The notes under the pieces are model-generated. The model was not told where the DNA came from. It did no database searches and saw only the letters and a program-made list of their open reading frames with translations. Below are positions 1 to 13,800 of a DNA stretch of 64,000 nucleotides, piece by piece (position 1 is the stretch's first letter; each line of letters opens with the position of its first letter). A program made the translations under genes and the position numbers. Source of the stretch: Branchiostoma belcheri (lineage: Eukaryota > Chordata > Leptocardii > Amphioxiformes > Branchiostomatidae); the NCBI RefSeq assembly GCF_001625305.1, contig NW_017802536.1, positions 999,946 through 1,063,945 on the forward strand. The letters run 5' to 3'.

Positions 1-200
1 GACAGCTATGCTTGATGTTCTGTCTTCAAAGGGAAGTTTGCACAAACTTCGAAGGTACCACAATTTATTTTGTTTATTTCATTTTCACTTGAAGGCCTTT
101 TTTTTTGTAAAAACAGACTCTGAGGTACATACCTATAACATGTACATGAATATTGTGTACACCACAAGACTTACTTTGCACAATTTATACAGCTCAGATG
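1..200 (+). repeat. Copy of the 56.1-kb LRR-leader-like sequence
   Basis: Bases about 8-165 match 56067-56190 almost base for base (TTGATGTTCTGTCTTCAAA, AAGTTTGCACAAACTTCGAA, then GGTACCACAATTTATTTTG). The first 50 bases also resemble, more distantly, the 5' leader exons of the LRR genes at 42.7 and 49.8 kb, including a donor-like AAG|GTA. It is probably the edge of another, older duplicate of the LRR leader, or a dispersed repeat that includes it. Confidence 0.6.
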
Positions 201-214
201 TTTGATTTCATAAC

Positions 215-1084
215 TACCTTCCCCAAGAAGATTATGTTTTCAGTAGCGTTTGTCCGTCTGTTTGTCTATCTGTGAACAGCATGACTCAAGAAGCTTAGTA
301 TGCATTGTCATGAAACTTGTTGGGTGGGTAGGTCTTGATGAGATCTAGAAATGATTATATGTTGGATCCCCTGGCGGCCTCTGTTGGTACTGCAGCAGAA
401 CTTCCAGTTTTGATATCTCGCGATCTGGACATGCTAGGGTCACGAATTTTGGTTGGTAGCTAGCTCTTGGGGTAGAAAAGAAGTGGCATGAGTCTGGCCT
501 CCTAGCGGCTTGTTCTGGAACTGCAGGGGTGTTCGTTGAACAATTCTCGAAGAGGGATAACTCAAGAACCAGTTGACGGAGTGTTTTTTTTGTATGTAGG
601 TAGCTGAAGTGATGCTTGACAGAATCAGATGACAATTATGCAAATCAGGAGCAAATTTGAATAATTAATGAGGAAATTCTATAAATCTGCTTCGTTCTAT
701 AATAGGAATATGAAACACTGTGTGACATGTAATTGAGAACGAGAAAAACATCTGAGGATATAGATTATGTAAATGAAGACCTAATTTGCCTAATTAATGG
801 CAAATTGTTATAATTTCATAGTTGTAATTGTTGGGAATTTCATACTTGCCGCATTTGGAAGTTAAGTGAAGGTAATAAAGATAATCTATTCAAATTATGA
901 CCTCATTTGCATAATTTCTGAGGAAGTGCTAGAATAGCCTTTTTGTTAAAGATAAGGCTGTCATTGGGTGCAGAATATGATCTACTTATATAATACATGC
1001 AAATGGGGCTCTTTTTTTTGCTAAATCAATGATTAAAATTGTATAATTCGTCAACCGGAAGGGTTAACATCATTGGCGAAGGTA
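215..1084. mobile_element. MITE family 1, copy 1 (TACCTTCSCCAA termini)
   Basis: Starts TACCTTCCCCAAGAA and ends TTGGCGAAGGTA, an imperfect terminal inverted repeat. The interior carries diverged repeats of ATTTGCATAATTAATGAGG between 640 and 1020 and a block (350-640) that matches 4650-4900 in reverse orientation. No coding capacity. The terminal TA could be the target duplication, as for Tc1/mariner-type elements, but that is inference. Confidence 0.7.
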
Positions 1085-1311
1085 TGAGATGGTGGAACTC
1101 TTGTTCTAATTTCCACCAACGGAACGTGATGACATTATTCTGGGAAGAATCCACGGTTTCATGTCATCAAGAGGCTAAAATAAACACTTCTGCTGTGAGA
1201 GATGTGCCTTTCTAATTTCTGTGCCTGAAGCTCAACCAAAGTAAAGTCCTCCGAATTTACTAGTTGTGTCATGTTTCTTTTGTCCATGTTTGTTTTGTCA
1301 TGTTCCTACTC

Positions 1312-1522
1312 TCCAAGCAGAGGTTTGGGTTTGGGTTATTTTTAGCTTGTTTTTAGGCTTTTTTTATCGGGGTTTCTCTTTAGCACTGGATTGTTTTTTT
1401 ACCAAACCCAAGTGATTTTTTCCACCAAACCCAACTCGGGAAAAAATCCAGTGCAAAAGAGAAACCACGATTGAAAGAAGCCTAAAAACACGCTAAAAAT
1501 AACCCCAAACCTCTGCTTGGAA
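1312..1522. mobile_element. Hairpin MITE (CCAAGCAGAGGTTTGGG termini)
   Basis: Left arm CCAAGCAGAGGTTTGGG...TTATTTTTAGC...TTTTTAGGCTTTTTTTATCG is repeated in reverse complement at the right end (GCCTAAAAACACGC, then TAAAAATAACCCCAAACCTC, TGCTTGG). The whole element is a foldback of about 210 bp. A solo left arm recurs at 4001-4060. It lies just upstream of the RTK start, so it may sit in its promoter or 5' leader. Confidence 0.75.
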
Positions 1523-1799
1523 AGTATCATCTTCCCTCCTCACGTCTGCTTGATTTTGTGGCCTCACCTCGGGCATCTCTAAGTAGCCCCGGCTGTCCAC
1601 TTATCAGAGCGGAAACTCTGTGACCTCACACCCGTCGAGTAGGATTGCTACTTGTGACGTCACACAAGGAAGTGATTACAGAAAACCCAACCCGCTCGTG
1701 CTTAGGTGATTATCACAGAAAGGGGAAGTCCTGTACACAGACAGGACTGAGGAAATATTCCCGATTCAGTCAGAGTGGAGTGAAGCTGTATTCTGCACC

Positions 1800-1893
1800 A
1801 TGGAAGTGTTCCCTACAACCAATAAAGGACAGACGTTAATACGTGCCATGTCACTTCTCGGTGTACTGCTATGCCTGTATCCAGCGGTCTCAG
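1800..1893 (+). CDS. RTK exon 1: signal peptide
   Basis: Encodes residues 1-31 plus one base. After a short polar start the segment [16 protein letters not shown] is a typical hydrophobic core followed by a small-residue cleavage region. The donor is CAG|GTACGT. A second in-frame Met lies at residue 17, directly before the hydrophobic core, so translation could start there without losing the signal peptide. Confidence 0.85.
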
Positions 1894-4800
1894 GTACGTT
1901 ACGTGAGCTCTTAAATTGTACTTGTCTCGGTAGGGCAGGATAACAGGAACACTTGAAAGATAGTTTCTTTCGACATACTTTGAGGTCTACATGTTTTCAA
2001 ATGCCAATCCGTGTATAACATAGTAAGAACTTTAATGCGCGACAGTTGTACATGGTACAATATATATAACACCATGGTCCCCTCCCCAATACTAATGTAA
2101 GACACTGTCCCAACAAGCGTAATGTGTGTGTTAGGGGCTCTGATGTGTTTGTAGTGATGGGAACAGATACTGAAAAAAACGAACTTGATTTAGATTTTTT
2201 AAAGGAAATATCTCAATGATTTATGATGTAAATTTATCGGATTAATATTTGACAAGTAAGTCGAGAGTAAAATGTATGTAAACGTATGTAAAATGATGTG
2301 ACAAGTTACGGATTGCTATGATTTTGCCCCGAAGATCAAATAGAAGCGTTAGCCAGACTGTAGTAAGAATCGGCCTGTGTAGACCTTGGCTACAGTCTGG
2401 CTTCCAGGTTATACAGGGAAGTTGTGCTATGTGTACTTCTATTCTATCGCCTACAACAGGCGGAGAGAATGAGGAACTAGCCTTCATCAGGCCTTCCTAC
2501 GGGGGTACAGAACCTGGTAAAAAAAGGGAAATACTTTGCCAGGAGAGTCAGTCCAAGGAAGGGTTAATTTTCCCCTTCTGAAGGGGGCAAATGAACTCTA
2601 CGCTGGCTAAACTCCCTTAAGTCAATTATTCTCCCTATTGGCTAAATTTTACTTTTTTCGAACCCGCGTTGTTAGTCTGGTGGAGACTAATGAGGAACAC
2701 TGTACATGAGTCAAGAGTCAAGAATAGACCTAGGCAAATTTACAAGGTGTACTTCTCAGTGTGGGTAAGACATCAACATTCAAGAAAATAAAGGATTCAA
2801 AAAAAGTATGACTTATCGCCAATATTTTTAAAGTCAAATACTGATAGCTGTTGTTTATAATGTGTACGGAAAAATGCCCACATCTGTGACATGCCTCAGT
2901 TGGATCAGTTATTTTCCCGAAGCATGTTGTTATCACATAGAAACTCATTTGTATCACCCGGAGTAGAATCCTACAAAGGTAAGACATCCTGTGTTTCAAG
3001 TCATTATGTTCAAATTGATATGAACTATGTACGATTACTTAATAGGTTCCAATACAATCATATTTCCTTACTTTGCATTATACAATAGAAAAACCATACA
3101 ATAGAAGAACTTTGTGAATTTATCTCCAATTGCTTCAAAAAGAGAGAAGAAATCTTCACTGCCTAGATTACTAGTAGTTTATTATCTAGTAGTTGTTAAG
3201 ACTTTTATCCTTTTATCTTTATATCCTATGCATCATGTTACTCAGTATGATGTACATGTAACATCACATTCTGATGTATGTATTTAGCCCCATGGGCATG
3301 ATTCAATTCATTATTTTGTGTTTATTTATTTTGATGTAGTGCCTGTGCCGTGCATGTCTGTTTATGTTTGTGTTTTTGTCTTCCTGTGAAAATTGAATTT
3401 AAAAAAACGTGAAAAATCCTTCTTGGCCCATAGCCACGGTCAATTGCTCATGTCAGCCCTTGTTTACCAAAAAATTCCAACACAGATTATATCTAATGAT
3501 ATTGTTTACTCCCAAACACGAACTGAGAGAGAGAGGTCGTAAGAAAACGTTGAAAGTTGTCCATGCGTAACAGCCCTATACACAGACTGACAAAAGGAAG
3601 AACTGCCTGGGGCATCATTTTGACCTTATAGACAAACGTACCGTGATGTAGTAGTACAGTAAGGCAGTGTGTTGACTAAGACAGCCAGTCTAACGCTGCA
3701 ACTAATAACTGAAATGCTATTCAGTATATGTCCCTCTGTTTACTTTGGGCCTCGTGGCACTATTGACTTATAGTGATGATATTTGAAACAAGTCAGCATT
3801 TCTCAAAGGTAAACTACTCAGGTTAGGGACATTTATCGGGCTCTTATAATATACTTCCGGATTCTTTGAACTTTTGCTTCGACACCTGTGAATTGACTTG
3901 TCATGAGAATTGTTAACGTCTGACATAACAAAAGGTTTGAATGAATTCATTCTCGCATGTGTAGATGAGTCTATACTTGTGTAGTGATGTGTTAAAATAC
4001 TCTCCAAGCAGAAGTTAATGTTATTTTTGGCGTGTTTTTAGGCTTTTTTTATCGGGGATTCTTTTGTTGAAGAGTAGTCTTAAAACACAAACCTGTACCG
4101 ATGGCAATATGAAGAATAAGTTAGACGTGTAAAAAACTTCAATTAAAACTTTAATTAAAATTAAAACTCCACGATCTCATACCTTCCCCAAATGATAATG
4201 ATGTAAGCCTTTATGACTAAGAAATTATAGATTAATCCCCCTGATTGTGCAAATAGGATCCTATATTGCATCAATTATATCTGTTGATCATAATCTACAC
4301 CAGAATACAGTCTTATCTTATCAAAGAATGACATTATAGTATTTCCTCATAGATTATGCAAATGAGGTCCTTATTTGAATAAGTAATGTTTAATTATGTT
4401 CATCTTCACATAACTTTCAAATATCCCAAGTATGAAATTCCAGGCAGTTACCGCTATGTAATTATAACATTTTCTCATTAATTAGGCAAATTAAGTCCTC
4501 ATTTGCATAATTGATATCTGCCTGTATTTCTGCCGTTCTTAATTACATATGACACAAGCTTGAATAGTCCTATCATGGAATGCAGCTGATTTATAGAATT
4601 TCCTCATTAATTATGCAAATTACATTGATATTTGCATAATTGTAATATCATTATGTCAAGCATTATTTCAGCTACCTACATGCCAAAAGTCACGACGATA
4701 CATCAATTGGTTCTTGAGTTATCCGCCTTTAAACATTTTTCAACTAACGCACCTTCAGTACCAGAGCAAGCAGCTAGGGGGCTCAAACTCGTGTCACTTC

Positions 4801-7800
4801 ATTCCCAGCCCAAGAGCTATCTACCATCTAAATTTCATTACCCTAGCATTTCCAGATCACGAGATATCAAAACCGGAAATTTAGCTGCAGTACCATAAGA
4901 AGCCGCTAGGGGGGCCTAAATCTAATAAGTTTTTATGTCATGTCTCATGAAGACCTGCCCACCTACCAAATATCAAGATAATCCATCTAAGCTTTCTCGA
5001 GTTATGCTGTTGACACACAGACAGACACACGGCCAGGAAAAACATAACCTTCGTCAATTCTTGGCGAAGGTAATGATGATCAGTCTGTGAATTTCAGTCA
5101 TACAGAAAATTCATTGCAATCTTTACTCCAGGAGTAGCTGACATCACAATGACCAGCAGGTTTCCATACTATCCGGACACGGACCGAAGAGACCCAAATT
5201 TCCAGGACCAGGATTTCACTTGGTTATACTGCTACTACACCGGAACGCTTTTGGGGTCAAGTTACAACTATTGGTTCAAGCTTGAACTAGATACAGGGGC
5301 AGGTCGGCAGTTTGCCTCAGGTAGAAATACCGGGAGCGGATCGGATCCTCGCCATAGGCGAGTGAGGATCTGGCCTTATGACAGAAACGGCAATCCAGCA
5401 CATCTCACTAACGCCTACTCCTGCCTGGGTCAGCAAAACGGCGTCTCTGACAAAGTCATCACGTTCAAGATGAGAGAGGACGGTAAGAAACTTTCAAAAA
5501 GTCCCAATAGTTATATAATATCAAAGCTCTTTCATCACATATTTCATCTTACCTGAAAACGTTCTTGATGCCCCTTCCTATGGACTAGATTTAATATACA
5601 TATTGAAGAACGTCCAGTCATTATCACTTGAGTTAGGTAAATGTAAAAGAAAGAATATTGAAACGTATGTTGTCAGATGAGAAAAGATTTGGTTGATTAA
5701 GATCAAAGAACTTTGATATCCCATTCTATTTACGAGTCCCGATATTTGTTATTGAATATCAATGTCACTTCATTTATATCTATTTATCCACTTAGTTTGT
5801 TCAAATAGCTAGATTGGCTAAAATCAATGATCGAAAGACGGATGCAAAGTTGTATGATATTTTGTTTAGAGTTATTACTACACCAGCTTGGAGGTAGAGG
5901 TAAATATATTTCGTTCTTTGCTAAACGGCGAAAGGTTATCTGCCGGCGTTTCGTAACTCCCAAAATGTCCTCAGAAATAGAACTTCGGGTAGTGTAGTAA
6001 AAACAATATATTAAGCTATGACATTTAACTTACATGTACGTACCAACTTTTAAAACAGGCTAACGATTGAATTGGATCAATTTAGTATCTACTATTTCTT
6101 GTGTTTCAGCTGACGTGAGGCCCCGGCTGTTCTCCCGTACCGTGAATGTGGGAGACGCAGTAACGTTAGAGATGGTTCGGAACCCTGCCTCCAACAGGAC
6201 TGGAGCCCTGGAGTGGAGGAAGGACGGAGTCGTTCTACAGGGTCAGACGGCTCTCACACTCAGCATCAACAACGTCCAGTCTTCAGATGAAGGGATCTAT
6301 GAGTGCTACTATGACGGGGCATATTCTGACAGGAAACAGGGCATCATGAGGCTCATAGTTAGAGGTAAGTCCGATCACTACGCAACCCGGTCATCCCTTA
6401 TGGGCCGCAATTTCACAACAATAATCTCATGACGTTTCCTTCCACGTGGATGCATATGGGGATGTGGGGATCATCACATCAATTATTAATAAAAAATATA
6501 GTATTTTTATTTGCTTCATTGAGTTGATATGACAACACATAGCAAGGCATTGATGGTTGCGTTTCTCCATATTTTCCTTTGATGTGCACTTAGGATGATT
6601 CAGCGATGAATAACATTTCAATTTTGTCCAAGTAGGCCTGATGGGAAATTTAAGACAACTTCTGAAGAAAACAACAACTATTATGATTATGTTTATCGAA
6701 GGAGAACATGTTGTTTTTGCTCAGTTTTTTCCTCTTCTTCTTCCGTTCCAAACAAATTATTACACCTTGTGTTATAGCCTGTACAGATAACAAGTACGGA
6801 TCTGACTGTTCCAATGACTGTCCTGACTGTTATAACGGAGGGGTGTGTCATGATCAGACAGGCGAGTGTGTCTGTCCTCCGGGATTCAGCGGAACTTACT
6901 GTGGGACAGGTATCACTCTTTATGTTCAAAGGCCTCGTCATGGCTATATGTTCTTTATCTCTGTTCTAATACATGCAATACACGATCCAATCGCTTTTTG
7001 TTGGTCCAAGGGTGCAAAACAGGGCCTTGGGTGCAAATAGATTTGAAACAGCTGGATAATTATCTCCATAAAAATGGAGGTATTGTTTTTAGTGTGTCTG
7101 CGTCTATCTGTCTGTCTGTCTGTGTGTCTGTTTTTCTGCACATTTGTAGTCAACATAACTTCAGAACGCATTTATGGATTGTGATGTTTGGTATGTTGGT
7201 AGGTCATAGGAAGAGAAAGTTCAAGGTCAAATATGGGCCTTCTGGTGACTAACCTTGGTACTGCAGCAGACCTTTCGGTTTTTGTATCTTTTGTCCTTGA
7301 CATGCTATGGTTTCGGATTACAGAATAAAGCCTGGTTACCAAACCTATTGTAGGTCCCGAGTCCTACGGAGAGGATGTAGAACTCGGGAGCTATAATATA
7401 ATAGGTTTTGTAACAAGGCTAACAGAATATCATTTCAGTAGAACACAGTACTAGGATATTACTTGCAGATTTCTATTCACATTCTCAAAAGAAACTATTA
7501 AAGCATCGCCTATATGATTCTGCACACGTTTTGACCGTTTCAATGACTTTTCCATTGTTAAAACAGCCTGTGCGTCCGGACGTTTCGGTAAGACGTGTAG
7601 GTTCAGCTGCAGTGGAGGCTGTCAGGGCCAGCTGATGACGGTTCCGGATCCGGTAGGGTGTACCTGTCCTCCTGGGCTCACCGGAATGACGTGTCAAGAC
7701 GGTAATATATTCACAAAATTCATTTTACACATTTAAAGGTATCCGATGCAATTTCAGGGTGGCAAGATTGGAAATATTCTGAATAAGGCAATCTGTATGA

Positions 7801-10800
7801 TATTGATACATACTACCCCACATTTGCATCATGTATTTCATACTGCAAAGCACAGAAACGCACCCCCAAAATGAGTCCTTTATTTTCTGGGTGGTGCTTC
7901 AAACAGCAGCCCAGGATCCTACCACTAACCATTTTCCATCACAATTTTAGTCACCTTTGCTCAATGGATGTCAATATATATTAGGATAGTGTTGTTCCGC
8001 CTTATATATGTAGATACGTGACTAGAATATTGACTTTGAAAAATCTGACTTTTCACCCCTAAAACTACACTGAACATCTTTAAAACTGACATTTTTTTCA
8101 GTTGTGAGACAGTGCATTCTTCAGTCACAGTCAAGTTCAACAGAAGACTAACTCTTACTCTTTTCTATGATTTTAAACGTACTATGGAATCGTTTTTCTA
8201 TGTGTTTTTCCTAGCGTGTCCGGACGGTACGTATGGCGCGAGCTGTACTCAAAACTGTCACTGTTTATCCGGAAACTCAGCCTGTCACAAGGAAACAGGA
8301 GCGTGTACCGGCGGATGTGCAGCAGGCTGGGAGGGAGACTCCTGTCAGATAAGTACGGTCTAGTTTAAATTAGTCACATGAACTTTGACACAACAAAAGT
8401 ACAGCTATTTCGAAAGGTCTTTTACATACATACAGACATACAGACAGCTACTTGGGTACAACAGAATTGACATGCCTAACTTTCCTTACAACACTGGAAT
8501 GAATTGGGACTTATTACCCCAAATTTTCGGCTGCCTCCTTTAACCTTGTTCACGGAATGGACCCGTCTACTCTTGGTACGTGACGTCAGAGACACGTGAC
8601 CGTAGTAGCGGGCCATACACATGTAACTTGTGTCGCCCCCCGTCTCTGTTCAGGGTAGGTCTGTGAGCTCTAATGTAGACCGCCTCCTTTATTCCTCTTG
8701 CATAGAAGTCCTCGATTTTGAACCAGACTTTTATTTTCTAGAATAAAATTGAACTTATCTATAGCATGAAATGTAACAGATTCCGCTGAGCAAGAGGAAA
8801 GAAGGCTGAACAGGTTTGTGCGTTTATCATCACATGGATATTCATAATAAAATGTTGTTCATCTTCAATCTCATTAGGACAGAATGGACCAAACCCGTTA
8901 GGAAATTCCAAGTGTTTGTTTCACAGACTGCATATATTACTACGTCTGTATTTATACAGCCATACAGACAATTTTAATCTTGAGAGTTATGCCACCTTGT
9001 AACGTCGATGGGTCCTTTTGGATGTTTAGGTGTAGACTAGATTGCTAGATTGAGATTTTTCCACATTTTTAAGTGAATGCCGACTGTCTGAGGCATCACT
9101 TAGATTCTATGTTCACGATCACAATCGGTTACTATCTCTGTTGGTATATGTACAAATGTATATTCAACGCGGTATTTTTCTCCGTGTTGTACAGGGCCTG
9201 CCACAGTAACACAACCTCCCATGGATCAAACAATAAATATTGGTAGTCAAGCAACATTCACCTGCAGCAGTACAGGTGTGCCAACACCTGCGATCACCTG
9301 GTACAACGACAGCAGTGCTATCACACCTGGAGGACAGATCAGTGTGGTTAAAGTTACAGAAGTAGTGGACGGTGAAAACGTGGTGACCAGCACATTAACC
9401 ATTACATCTGTGGGTCGTGAGGACAACGGAGTGTACAAGTGTGCATCATCTAATGCTAACGGGGTATACATGGACACGTCACAGGTGGCTAGACTTACAG
9501 TGCGAGGTAAGGAACCAGGATCTTTATATTTAGTGTTGACCTCAATCTTGAATTATACATTCGAAAGTCGTAATATAAAGATAATAATGTGTTTTTACAT
9601 ATCATGGATGATGTATCCGTACTTTCCTTATTGGTTGTATGTTTAATTTATCTTACAAACCTTTACATAATTGATTTGGACACCCAGATATGTCATCTCC
9701 AATCATATTTTGAGAAACTAATATAATTACCGCCACGAATCTTTGTCTTTCTCTAACTTGTTTCTCTTGCTATCAGGAATGCCGTAAGCGAATACATGAA
9801 ACCGTTTTTATGTTTACCGAATGAGAACATATTGTTTTTTGCTCAGTTTCTTCATCTTCTTTCGTTCTAAACAAATAAGGTCAGTGACCAGTACCAGACG
9901 TCTGTCACCATGGTAACTGGTACTGGATTACGTAATGCTGCAAGTGCCATGCAAAACTGAGTTCAATGATCAATAGGGGCCATATATATGGATGTGTTTG
10001 AGTAAGAATAAAGAACAAAGCAGTACTTTGTAAAGCTGGACCCCGTAAAGGTAAACATGATGCATTTGCTTTGCGAATGTTACCTTCCTAGTGTTTTCTT
10101 ATCTTATACAGAACGTCCGGACGATGTAAAAGTTACTGTCACAGCCGTGAACTCTACAGCCCTACAAGTCACGTGGACGGTGGGCGTGACCGGAAACCTG
10201 GACATCATAGACTCCCAGGTCAGGTACAGGAGTTTCATCGATGGTGAATGGACAACGTACACGCCGTGGAGAGCGACAGGAATTTCTGGTACAAATGGCA
10301 CTGTTCGCATCTCTGGTCTGTTACCCGCCGTGAGCTATCATGTACAAGTCACTGTGCGAAATGCGCTGGGATTGAGTACGCCGCCTTCATGGGCCTGGGG
10401 CATTACAAATGAAGCACGTAAGTACAAATTATAGCTTCTTAATCTTGTACATCTAATGTGCATGTAATTGTTAAAAGCTGTGTTTCCCCTACGGCAGACG
10501 AGATGATGATGATAATGAATCTTAATAACTGTGCATAAACAGATTCTCAGACACATAAGCGCATCAAGCGGTTGATACGAGTCTATTTTCTACTGTAACA
10601 GAAACATCGTACATCAACTGGCTACATAGCTTAGATTGAGGTGCGTGCATCTCCTTGGATATGACAAGTTGTATACACACAACAAATAATGCACAACATA
10701 TTCCTATTTTGGTTTCTAAATGATCCTTGCAAAAATATAATATTTTTGTATGATGAGCTTTTTCATAAAGTCCGTCTTTGCATGTTGTTCAGTCCGGTAA

Positions 10801-13800
10801 ATCTGTTCTATGTCAACAGCACCGGGCCCTCCACACGGTTTGCAAGTCGCGCAGATATCTCACAACACCGTGCACCTGACTTGGCAGCCTTCGCTCAGAA
10901 CCAACGGAGTCATCCGCAGCTACACTGTCCAGTACGGGGAATCGGTAGCGTGCGAAACACTAGAGTTTTCCCCAAAAGACGTTACCACGTCTGACAACAA
11001 CAACAGCACCACTACCGTTATCGGAGACCTGGTTCCGTACACAAACTACACATTCCGGGTGCGGGGGGCGACAAGTGCAGGAGGAGGAGACTTCAGCCAC
11101 TGTAACGTCACAAGGACACTGGAATATTGTGAGTACTGCACTATACTGAATATCAATAGCTTCTGTAGCATGTTGACGAGTGTGTTAGCACGGAAGACAT
11201 TTCAGTACAGTGTGGGTTTTAGTATTCCGTACGCATCTATGATGTAAACATTACTGTGAGAGATTCTCAACATACGAGTCCACAAAAGCTACCTCATCTA
11301 CATCAGACATTCTTATCTACCCGTGACCCCCAGACCCAACAGCCCCAGTTGTCCAGACGTTTGCAGACCAGCACGACTGTAACTGCCGGACGCCAAACAT
11401 CCCCCGGCCGGTCCAGCTGCGTGTAGCCTGGCGGCGCCCTGACCACATCTACGGTCAGCTGCAGGCGTACCGAATCAGCCTGTACAACAGAACCGGCGGG
11501 GAACCGTTCTACCAGGAGAACATGACGTCAGGACTGCAGCAGGAGAACCTGACAGCTGTGGTCACATCGTCACTCCTGCAACCTGCGAACAACTACTCTG
11601 TCACTGTGAGTCTGAACTGTGACGTCTTGATCCAATCTTGCGGACCATCAAATGTTTTCTGTAAATGACTTATATGGATACTTTAAGAATTCATTAAAAA
11701 AGGTGCCCAATGCTAGTGATTGATCCTGCAATGATGCATTCTTAGCACAATTTAGTTAGGCTAAGGAATAGGCTAAGTTGAACTGACTCATCTGTTTTGG
11801 ACCATTTACATCTGGCAGGTATCAGCCATTAACACCGTCTACCTTGGGAGCGAGAGCCATCCATATATAGCCCGTGCGAGTGACGGATGTAAGTATAAGT
11901 TTTCAAATCAAGAACACTAATTTGTGCCCGTTAATTTGTATGCATTGTGATGATCATATCTAATATAATTCTCTGTGGTCTGTAAGGGCACCCAGAACCG
12001 CTTACGATTGCTTGAATGTCGCATCTCCATTTGACAAACAATAATCTCATCTTAGGCCCAGATGCCCCGACTGTGACAAGACTGGCAAACAGTGAATGTG
12101 GAGTGAACTGGACAGCTCCTGCAGTAACCCGAGGGAGGCTGACAGGATACAATGTAGGTGTAGGTACAGTCCTTGGAATTGACATGATTCAGAAAAAGCC
12201 GCGTCTTGTGATGACATTTTCATCCTTCAATACCACAAAATTCTTGAAAGATGTGACATGCACTAGCTAGACCAATTGTTAACTATGATTTTTTTTCCAA
12301 ACAGGTTACAAATGTAGACTCGCCACTTCATGACCCAGACGATTCTGAACCTGGCACCAGCTATGCCCCGTTAGGTTTGGATCAACAACAGTGGTCCAAG
12401 TCACTGGCTGAGCTTCCCGCCAACTCCTTGGTCCGAGTCACGGTCCGGGCGGTAACCTGTGCCGAAGGAGACAAGGGGGAGGAGGTCACTTGTCGGGTCT
12501 CAAGAGTTGGTGAGAAATAGTCATATTACGACTTGTAGACACACCTGCATATCATCTGCGCTGCAAACAAGAATTTAGACAAGAAAACGACGTAGCTCGT
12601 GGTGACGTTTTGTAGCTCACACGATGCCATGGTAGCATTTATACTTGGTTGCTCGACAGATTGTTCGACGTTGAATTTAATACTTCACAGTACGTGAAAA
12701 GGTACCTTACCTTACCACATGTATTCTTTTACCATATGTAGAACCACCGCCGCCTCCAATACTACCTCCCGGCCCACCCCCGATCGCTTTGGCAACATCT
12801 TTTCCCATGGTTCTTCCGAAAGTGAGCGAGAGGAATGGTCCTGTACGGTACGTGTTTCTATACATTCCATGGTTATCGCGAGCAACAGTTGAGGAATAAA
12901 ATACATTGTCGATTATTTTCCATCCATTCTTTATTGGCCTCTTTTCACAATGACGGAGGCCAGTTTTACGCATGGTTTACCATTGATTCTCTGCAGTTGT
13001 TGCCAAGTCATCGTCATCACAATGACCGAAACCGAGAGCCTTGCTGACCTGAAAACAAGAGTTGGAGAACCAGACGTCATGCTTACAGAGGACGGTCCTG
13101 ATGGCGGAAAAATTGAACCTTACGTGGCTTTGTCACTTTCGACGTAAGTTTCTTTCATATTATGAACCATAGATCTTGCTACAAAAGATACTACATTGTA
13201 GCTTACAATCACCAGAACACATCACATTCGGCGAAGCAGGCTATAGGATCCGTTTCAGGGATGGTTACCAATATGGCGTCTTAATAGTGAAATGTTGTAG
13301 TTTGTATCGTCATCACAGGATTTTCTATCCTCTGTTATGTAAGAATTACATGTGCTTCGTGGCAGTTTACTCAAAATCTCGAAGTAAAGCTTTCGTTTTT
13401 GTAAAGCAGAATTTTGCAAAGTGGTTTCAATGCAATGACGATGCATGCTTTGTAACACTCTGTGCATTCCTCCATCAGATACGACTACAAAAGAACCGAT
13501 GTAGTACAGATCGGCGACGGAGGACCCTGTGGTCACGAGTGGTGCTGTGAGCGGAGTGAACTCACCGATCCCAGGCGAGCAAAGTCTCCTGGCAATAAGA
13601 AACTCCAGTCAGGTCAGAAGTACACAGCAGCAGTGCGGTGTTACGTGGAATTTGGAGCCAGAAGACGCAAGCGGAACACGGAAAAGGTATAAATATATAT
13701 GATGTAGTTGAACGTTTAAATTTGGTCATCTTTAAAGTTTCCATCCTAGATTTTGTTTTCATGTATAATTGGTCAATTCATATTTCTGTGCCCGGCAATG

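Noticed and set aside
12707..12973. Glycine-rich minus-strand open frames
   Set aside because: They are the antisense of the Pro-rich RTK exon 14.
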